Shown here piece after piece: positions 7,252-11,015 of a stretch of DNA of 11,015 bases. Below the pieces are notes generated by a model. It saw only the letters and a list, made by a program, of their open reading frames with translations. It was not told where the DNA came from and searched no databases. Source of the DNA: CAWBCI01 sp963787195. Lineage in GTDB: Bacteria > Bacteroidota > Bacteroidia > Bacteroidales > JAGOPY01. The translations under genes were made by a program, and so were the position numbers. The first letter of the stretch is position 1. Every line of letters begins with the position of its first letter. Location of the stretch: NCBI GenBank assembly GCA_963787195.1, contig CAWBCI010000018.1, positions 1-11,015 on the forward strand, read 5' to 3'.

Positions 7252-7856
7252 TTCCTGATGGCGTTTATGATAAATTGAGTTATTTCTTCTTTTCTGGTAT
7301 GAAGGAAAGCTTCGAACTTGTCCTTGTCATTCCTGCAAATGATCCCCAGTATCATGGGCTGGGCGGCAAAAGTGAAGATGCACATTGCCAGAATATTTAC
7401 CAGCAGATGTATCGGTTCTATCTTACGTATGGTGCCTTTATTGATTTCCGCCTCTACCATGGCAAAAAACATTTGAGGGTTTATCCCCGAACCTTTCACT
7501 ATATCAACCATGTGATCGGGATTACGTTTAAGTTCATGCATTATAAACAGTGGTATTTGCGGATAAGTTTGAAGTATATCCATATATTGTGAGATAAATA
7601 AGCTGATCTTTTCAAAAAAATCATTGCCCGACTGCATCAGCTCCATCATAATGGGTGTGATTTTACTGAATGCCGTAACGAAAACGCTTTCAAATAATTT
7701 ATCCTTACTCCTGAAATAGTAATGCAGCAGCGCCTTATTGATCCCAGCCTCATCGGCGATCTGTTGCATGCTGGTCCCCTCAAATCCATTCCTTATAAAG
7801 ACCTTATTGGCCGCTTCAAGGATGATGCCTTCAGTATCTCTGTGTGTTTCGTTCAT
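7248..7856 (-). CDS. TetR/AcrR-family transcriptional regulator, first gene of the efflux operon
   Basis: A 202-residue regulator. Residues 10-57 are a classic TetR DNA-binding domain: IILEAANKVFIRNGFEGTSM leads into the helix-turn-helix IADEAGINKALLHYYFRSKDKLF. The all-helical C-terminal part (about 60-202) would bind ligand and dimerise; its ligand is unknown. It occupies the position of CecR (YbiH) next to E. coli ybhGFSR, but here it is the first gene of the same transcript and overlaps the TolC start by 4 bp. The ATG at 7856 is preceded by GGAAAAAA. Just upstream lie a promoter match and three phased operator-like palindromes, so autorepression that also controls the pump is the likely scheme (inference). 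Confidence 0.93.
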   Translation of the reverse strand: MNETHRDTEGIILEAANKVFIRNGFEGTSMQQIADEAGINKALLHYYFRSKDKLFESVFVTAFSKITPIMMELMQSGNDFFEKISLFISQYMDILQTYPQIPLFIMHELKRNPDHMVDIVKGSGINPQMFFAMVEAEINKGTIRKIEPIHLLVNILAMCIFTFAAQPMILGIICRNDKDKFEAFLHTRKEEITQFIINAIRK

Positions 7857-7869
7857 TTTTTTCCGGTAG

Positions 7870-7907
7870 ATTTAACCAAGTAGTTTGATCAAATGGTTTA
7901 ATCAAAC
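7870..7907. promoter_or_regulatory. Three phased 12-bp palindromic sites, likely TetR operator
   Basis: Three related 12-mers start exactly 13 bp apart: ATTTAACCAAGT (7870-7881), GTTTGATCAAAT (7883-7894) and GTTTAATCAAAC (7896-7907). The middle one contains the perfect palindrome TTTGATCAAA; the third is palindromic except at its centre; the first is the most decayed. Viewed another way, GTTTGAT (7883-7889) and ATCAAAC (7901-7907) form an inverted repeat with an 11-bp spacer. The block covers the expected transcription start and leader of the TetR gene. Binding by that regulator is inference. Confidence 0.65.
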
Positions 7908-7910
7908 GGT

Positions 7911-7940
7911 CAAAATTAATACATTATTTTTATTTGTCAA
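7911..7940 (-). promoter_or_regulatory. Bacteroidota-type promoter of the TetR-efflux operon
   Basis: On the minus strand, TTGACA (-33 region, TTG at 7940-7938) is followed, 19 bp after its TTG, by TAATTTTG (7918-7911), an exact match to the Bacteroidota -7 consensus TAnnTTTG. The predicted start is near 7904, giving a leader of about 50 nt and placing the start inside the operator-like block. Confidence 0.65.
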
Positions 7941-8002
7941 TAGAAAAGGGACAAAATTTTCATCTAATTTCGCAGAATGAATCGGAAGGTAATTGGTTTA
8001 TA

Positions 8003-8020
8003 AGGAATAAGATAATTCCT
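8003..8020. repeat. Small inverted repeat in the divergent intergenic region
   Basis: AGGAAT (8003-8008) and ATTCCT (8015-8020) are perfect 6-bp arms around AAGATA. It lies between the divergent TetR and lipoprotein genes, 65 bp before the lipoprotein start. It could be an operator for the plus-strand gene or chance. No strong promoter for the plus-strand gene was found here; TAATTTCG at 7965-7972 fits the -7 motif with one mismatch but lacks a partner. Confidence 0.3.
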
Positions 8021-8084
8021 GCAGGCTCTCCATCAGATCAATATTCTATTAAAAAGTATTATTAACCTCATAATATCCTGTAAA

Positions 8085-8507
8085 ATGCAAAAGATCCGCC
8101 CTATTAATTTATTTGCTTTAGCCATGTTTCTTTCTTTTTTCGCTTTTATTTCCTGTTCCCGGCCCATTGAAAAGAAACTGGAAGGGGTCTGGCAGATCGA
8201 AGACATTAAGTTTGATGCTGACACTAACATATATGATACCAGTGAACTGGCCGACGTTATAGAAGACCAGAAGTCAGTCCGTTTCGAGTTGTATGCCGGC
8301 GATTCATTGAAGATCTACACCGGATCTACATCGATTAACGGCAAATGGTCCTTTAATGAGAAAGACCAGGGTGTCTATGTTTTCATGGCGAACAGTCCCG
8401 ATTCGGTCCTGATGGGTATTTATAAGGATGGCAAGCTGGTAAATGAAGAAAATGATTCAGGGCTTAAGATCATTACCATATTTAAAAAGATCAAAAGCCT
8501 GGATTAA
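8085..8507 (+). CDS. Small lipocalin-like lipoprotein, divergent from the efflux operon
   Basis: A 140-residue protein starting MQKIRPINLF, a hydrophobic stretch, then FISC: a lipoprotein signal with lipidated C24. Shortly after comes KKLEGVWQIEDIKFD, containing the G-x-W (34-36) that opens lipocalin-like barrels. The rest alternates short beta-strand-like segments (SVRFELYAGDSLKIYTG, GKWSFNEKDQGVYVFM, SVLMGIYKDGKLV, GLKIITIFKKI). The pattern resembles the many small Bacteroidota 'lipocalin-like' lipoproteins, whose function is generally unknown. Length is normal for such proteins and no truncation is evident. It is transcribed away from the TetR gene, with 228 bp between the two start codons. 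A functional tie to the pump is possible but unsupported. Confidence 0.8.
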   Translation: MQKIRPINLFALAMFLSFFAFISCSRPIEKKLEGVWQIEDIKFDADTNIYDTSELADVIEDQKSVRFELYAGDSLKIYTGSTSINGKWSFNEKDQGVYVFMANSPDSVLMGIYKDGKLVNEENDSGLKIITIFKKIKSLD

Positions 8508-8564
8508 TCAATGAGACTCAATTTTTTCAAGCGAAGCGAAGAAAAAATTCTTAGTCGAATTGAT
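8507..8564 (+). terminator. Long imperfect hairpin directly at the lipoprotein stop codon
   Basis: The arms are ATCAAT (8507-8512) with ATTGAT (8559-8564), GACT (8515-8518) with AGTC (8553-8556), and AATTTTTTC (8520-8528) with GAAAAAATT (8541-8549). A 2x2 internal loop of GA opposite GA and a small bulge interrupt the stem, and the loop contains GCGAAGCGAA. It begins on the last base of the stop codon. No T-run follows, so it is more likely a 3'-end stabiliser or part of a larger structure than a simple intrinsic terminator. Confidence 0.5.
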
Positions 8565-8593
8565 CCCGAAAAGACCAAGTCTTATCCGGGATC
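8562..8593. repeat. Nested inverted repeat (GATCCCG ... CGGGATC)
   Basis: The outer arms GATCCCG (8562-8568) and CGGGATC (8587-8593) enclose a second perfect stem, AAGAC (8571-8575) with GTCTT (8579-8583), around a CAA loop. It shares three bases with the preceding hairpin, so the two would compete or stack. Confidence 0.6.
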
Positions 8594-8596
8594 TGA

Positions 8597-8625
8597 GGGG
8601 ACTAAATTCCCCGTCTCTTGAGACG
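8597..8625. repeat. Two adjacent short hairpins
   Basis: GGGGA (8597-8601) pairs with TCCCC (8608-8612) around CTAAAT. Next to it, CGTCTC (8612-8617) pairs with GAGACG (8620-8625) around TT, in RNA more realistically five pairs closing a CTTG loop. They continue the run of hairpins between the convergent genes. Confidence 0.5.
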
Positions 8626-8643
8626 AATAAGAGATATTTCCTT

Positions 8644-8675
8644 AAAATACCCCGCTGCTTTCGGCGGGGTATTTT
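8644..8675. terminator. Bidirectional intrinsic terminator
   Basis: AAAATACCCCGC (8644-8655) and GCGGGGTATTTT (8664-8675) are perfect 12-bp arms around an 8-nt loop (TGCTTTCG). The stem has a GC-rich core, with A-run and T-run ends, so it can terminate in both directions. It lies between the convergent lipoprotein (plus, ends 8507) and DUF4837 (minus, ends 8686) genes. Confidence 0.88.
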
Positions 8676-8685
8676 ATTCACTTCC

Positions 8686-9714
8686 TTATTTTGTTTTATT
8701 AATTTTTACAGAATAAAAAATAGATTCAAGCTGGCGGATATAATTTCTTTTCAGCTCGTTCGGGTTATAGACATACCCGTCGAGGGTGAAAATACGGGCC
8801 CTTTCCTGATCTACAAAAGTATAGCTGATAAAGGGGCCTCCCATAAAATCTCCTTTCACGTCCCATAATCCACGGGTTTCGACAGCAAAGCCGGTAGGAA
8901 AATCATTTATCCTTTTAAAGATTGGCGGAACGAATTCGGCAGCCACTTTCATATAGGTCCCTTCACTGGGGCCGGGTATATGGACCCGCGTAATATCGTT
9001 CCTCCTGTTGATGATTGAAATGGGGCTGAACATGATGGTATCGGTATACTTTTCATAATAGATCATGATCCCGATCTCCACATCCTGTTTTACATTATGT
9101 ATGGTTTGGCGCAACCACATAAAATTGGCTGTTTCTTCAGCTATATAAAATCCTGCCGGCATTTCCAATGTCAGATCAAAATTCTGGCTGATCTTATTGC
9201 TGAGATCCATATCAGTGGACATTTCACCAATTTTCAGGGATCTTTCTCGTTCATTTTGTTCGAAATACTTCAGAAAGGCCGCTTTTTTCAAATCGAACTC
9301 CTGATAAAAAGCGAGGGTATCAGGGGCTGTAATTTTGATCACCCGCTGGGATCTGGCCCAAAGGTCTTTCTTGGTTTCGGAAAGCGTTTTTTTAGCCTGG
9401 GGATTGATATCTACTATCAGGATATTGTGGAACTTCTTGAAAACATCATTCAAATCCTTGGAGGCAATATTATACAATCCAAACATAGGCTCTGACTGCG
9501 GCAATCCGGGCAGATCTGCCCCGAAAAAAGTCCTGATGGTATCTCCTAAGGGTCCATTCCACTGTTCCTTACTATTTGTGACGATGAGGATTTCATTGAC
9601 CGAACCTGTAGAGCGGGGTTTACCTTCGTCGGCTATGTTACAGGCATTTAGTCCGACAAGGAGCAATAATATTAGCGCAGCTATCGGAAGCGTGGATTGC
9701 AGTTTGGATTTCAT
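8686..9714 (-). CDS. DUF4837 family lipoprotein
   Basis: A 342-residue lipoprotein with signal peptide MKSKLQSTLPIAALILLLLVGLNAC (C25 lipidated, lipobox LNAC). The segment after a short linker, PRSTGSVNEILIVTNSKEQW followed by GPLGDTIRTFFGADLPGLPQSEPMF, is the hallmark of DUF4837, a Bacteroidota family of unknown function. It continues with NILIVDINPQ (about 97-106). Later parts, TANFMWLRQTIHNVKQDVEIGIMIYYE and GLWDVKGDFMGGPFISY, also fit the family, and the length is normal. It likely faces the periplasm. It lies 47 bp downstream of the transglycosylase gene in the same direction, so the two are probably co-transcribed. That would suggest, without proving, an envelope-related job. The bidirectional terminator at 8644-8675 ends the unit. 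Confidence 0.88.
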   Translation of the reverse strand: MKSKLQSTLPIAALILLLLVGLNACNIADEGKPRSTGSVNEILIVTNSKEQWNGPLGDTIRTFFGADLPGLPQSEPMFGLYNIASKDLNDVFKKFHNILIVDINPQAKKTLSETKKDLWARSQRVIKITAPDTLAFYQEFDLKKAAFLKYFEQNERERSLKIGEMSTDMDLSNKISQNFDLTLEMPAGFYIAEETANFMWLRQTIHNVKQDVEIGIMIYYEKYTDTIMFSPISIINRRNDITRVHIPGPSEGTYMKVAAEFVPPIFKRINDFPTGFAVETRGLWDVKGDFMGGPFISYTFVDQERARIFTLDGYVYNPNELKRNYIRQLESIFYSVKINKTK

Positions 9715-9761
9715 AATGATGAATATAAATGGATATGATTAATTCAAACCTCATCACTCAG

Positions 9762-11015
9762 TCAGCCATCCAGGGAGATTTTCAGTTTCTGCCCCGGTTT
9801 TAATCTACCTGAATTGCGGATATGATTCATCTCTTTGATGTCATCTGCCGAAACCCCTTTGTATTGCTCGGCGATATCCCATAAGGTGTCTCCCCTTTTG
9901 ACAGTATAATAGACAGTTTTATTTGCGCTCCCGGACTTATTTCCGGTATAGACAAGCAGTTTTTGTTTGGGATAGATATTATTGCCAGACAGATTATTCC
10001 ATTTTCTGAGATCAGCCACCGAACAATTGTATTTTTTGGAAATCAGGCCCAGGTTTTCACCGTTTTTTACGATGTGGTATTGTTTTTCATCTTTATTCCG
10101 TGAAGAACTTGTGTGGGCAGTCTTCGAAGTATGGCTTGAAGATGAAGAGCTTGTATTATAAGTATAGTTGGGGGAAGGGAATACCACAAGGCGTTGTCCC
10201 GGCCGGATCAGGGTGCTACGCAGACCGTTCCATTGTTTAAGCTGGTTGATGGAAACATGATATTTTCTCGCGATGAGGCCCAGGTTTTCGCCTGAATGGA
10301 CTATATGCACGGTCCGATCGGAAGCTTTTTTGATCTCTGCCAGTATCTTTTCTTTTTCCATACCACTCTTGCTCTTGTAATTATACAAGGCGTTTTCATT
10401 ATCAATAAAGGCATTGATATACTCTTTAGGCAAGCGCAGGGAATAATCTTTCCCGTCATAAGCAGGGATCAGTGAAGCTTTATAAAGAGGATTTAAGTAT
10501 TTGACTTCCTCCAGGGGTATATTCAGCATTTCTGAAATCTGGTCAAAGGCAAGAGGTTGAGTAACATGGACTGTATCGATGCCATCATAAAGGATACCGG
10601 GATTTAGCGGATATAAATTATGTTCCTGGGCATAGTTCATAACATAAACCACGGCAATGAAAGCGGGCACATAGCCCCGGGTTTCCCTGGGCAGGAAAGG
10701 CCAGATAGCCCAGTAATTCTTTACTCCTCCCGCCCGTCTTATGGCTTTGTTAACATTCCCCGCGCCAGAATTGTAGGCAGCCAGCACCAATGACCAGTCA
10801 CCATATATGGCATAGAGGTCCTTCAAATGGCGGCAGGCCGCATCGGTGGCTTTATAGGGATCAAAACGTTCATCAATGACGGATGTTACCTTCAGTCCAT
10901 ATAGTTTGCCTGTGTAATACATGAACTGCCAAAGGCCTTTGGCCCCGACCCTTGAACCGGCCGTTGGATTTAATGCCGAGCAATACGTACTGGTTGAAGT
11001 GTAAACAATGACATA
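9762..11015 (-). CDS. MltD-like membrane-bound lytic murein transglycosylase with three LysM domains, 5' end missing
   Basis: This enzyme cleaves peptidoglycan between MurNAc and GlcNAc, forming 1,6-anhydro ends, in the periplasm. The frame is open to the right edge, so the ATG at 10922 is internal: conserved NPTAGSRVGAKGLWQF lies upstream of it. Numbered from that methionine, the rest of the SLT domain follows (LVLAAYNSGAGNVNKAIRR at 45-63, TRGYVPAFIAVVYVMNY at 81-97). After it come a degenerate LysM-like stretch (about 118-165) and three clear LysM domains at about 204-248, 281-325 and 337-383. LysM1 and LysM2 are close copies (both with GENLGLI), joined by a Ser/Thr-rich linker (about 250-278). 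The catalytic glutamate, expected immediately before SALNP, is absent: bases from 10979 rightwards look like sequencing adapter, so genuine coding sequence probably ends at 10978. DUF4837 lies 47 bp downstream. Confidence 0.9.
   Translation of the reverse strand, partial: YVIVYTSTSTYCSALNPTAGSRVGAKGLWQFMYYTGKLYGLKVTSVIDERFDPYKATDAACRHLKDLYAIYGDWSLVLAAYNSGAGNVNKAIRRAGGVKNYWAIWPFLPRETRGYVPAFIAVVYVMNYAQEHNLYPLNPGILYDGIDTVHVTQPLAFDQISEMLNIPLEEVKYLNPLYKASLIPAYDGKDYSLRLPKEYINAFIDNENALYNYKSKSGMEKEKILAEIKKASDRTVHIVHSGENLGLIARKYHVSINQLKQWNGLRSTLIRPGQRLVVFPSPNYTYNTSSSSSSHTSKTAHTSSSRNKDEKQYHIVKNGENLGLISKKYNCSVADLRKWNNLSGNNIYPKQKLLVYTGNKSGSANKTVYYTVKRGDTLWDIAEQYKGVSADDIKEMNHIRNSGRLKPGQKLKISLDG
10979..11015 (-). 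other. Probable untrimmed Oxford Nanopore adapter at the contig end
   Basis: Read on the minus strand, the bases adjoining the gene end in TACGTATTGCT (10989-10979), an exact 11-nt match to the 3' end of the Nanopore ligation adapter as I remember it. Further out, CAGT, ACTTC and TATGTC occur in adapter order, with insertions and substitutions between them. The protein alignment to transglycosylases breaks at exactly this boundary. It is probably not genomic sequence. Confidence 0.75.

Noticed and set aside
621..7856. A novel type of transport system
   Set aside because: Every core component belongs to a known tripartite ABC efflux type (YbhGFSR-like with TolC and a TetR regulator). Only the DUF2147 member and the details of site degeneracy are unusual.
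7965..7972. TAATTTCG as promoter of the plus-strand lipoprotein
   Set aside because: One mismatch to the -7 consensus and no TTG/TTTG element at a suitable distance upstream; too weak to call.
8560..8868. 102-codon plus-strand open frame
   Set aside because: It runs through the hairpin cluster and terminator and antisense to the DUF4837 gene. No domain or start signal supports it.
10920..10922. ATG as the start of the transglycosylase
   Set aside because: Highly conserved catalytic-domain sequence (NPTAGSRVGAKGLWQF) lies in frame upstream, so this methionine is internal and the gene is 5'-truncated.
10980..10982. Catalytic glutamate of the transglycosylase replaced by cysteine, with extra residues before it
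   Set aside because: The whole unusual stretch coincides with adapter-like sequence at the window edge, so it is better explained as a contig-end artefact than as biology.

Overview
The window looks like chromosomal DNA of a member of Bacteroidota, probably an environmental Bacteroidales. The evidence is families typical of that phylum (DUF4837 lipoprotein, MltD-like transglycosylase with several LysM domains), start codons in A/T-rich contexts without clear Shine-Dalgarno sequences, and a match to the Bacteroidota promoter motif TAnnTTTG. I found no RNA genes, transposases, phage genes or CRISPR array.

Layout. Positions 1-218 (minus) hold the 5' end of a gene for an exported protein that runs off the left edge. 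Positions 219-620 carry no gene but several unrelated short tandem repeats: a GGTATTA heptamer array, a GTGATATG octamer array, a duplicated GGAGYTCCACNGAG element and an ACGACTG heptamer array ending 6 bp from the next stop codon. Positions 621-7856 (minus) form one tight eight-gene operon, read from right to left: TetR-family regulator, TolC-like outer-membrane channel, HlyD/YbhG-like membrane-fusion lipoprotein, DUF2147 periplasmic protein, two ABC ATPases and two ABC-2 permeases. This is a complete tripartite ABC exporter comparable to E. coli cecR-ybhGFSR, but with the ATPase halves on separate genes, its own TolC and an extra DUF2147 gene. A good promoter and three phased operator-like palindromes lie just upstream of the TetR gene.

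Positions 8085-8507 (plus) encode a small lipocalin-like lipoprotein divergent from the operon. Positions 8508-8685 hold a run of hairpins ending in a clean bidirectional terminator. Positions 8686-9714 (minus) encode a DUF4837 lipoprotein, and 9762 to the right edge (minus) encode a MltD-like lytic transglycosylase cut off inside its catalytic domain.

Working model (inference). The repressor controls its own gene and the exporter from a promoter it can cover. The two ATPases are complementary: every motif lost in either falls in the same composite ATP site, which predicts an obligate heterodimer with one degenerate and one competent site. They drive a permease heterodimer, and the fusion protein links it to the TolC channel.

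Quality warning: the last 37 bases (10979-11015) resemble an error-containing Oxford Nanopore ligation adapter. They interrupt the transglycosylase exactly where its catalytic glutamate should be, so they are probably not genomic and the window probably ends at a contig end. I do not see a clearly undescribed multi-gene system. The least explained structures are the repeat-filled gap at 372-614 and the hairpin cluster at 8507-8675.
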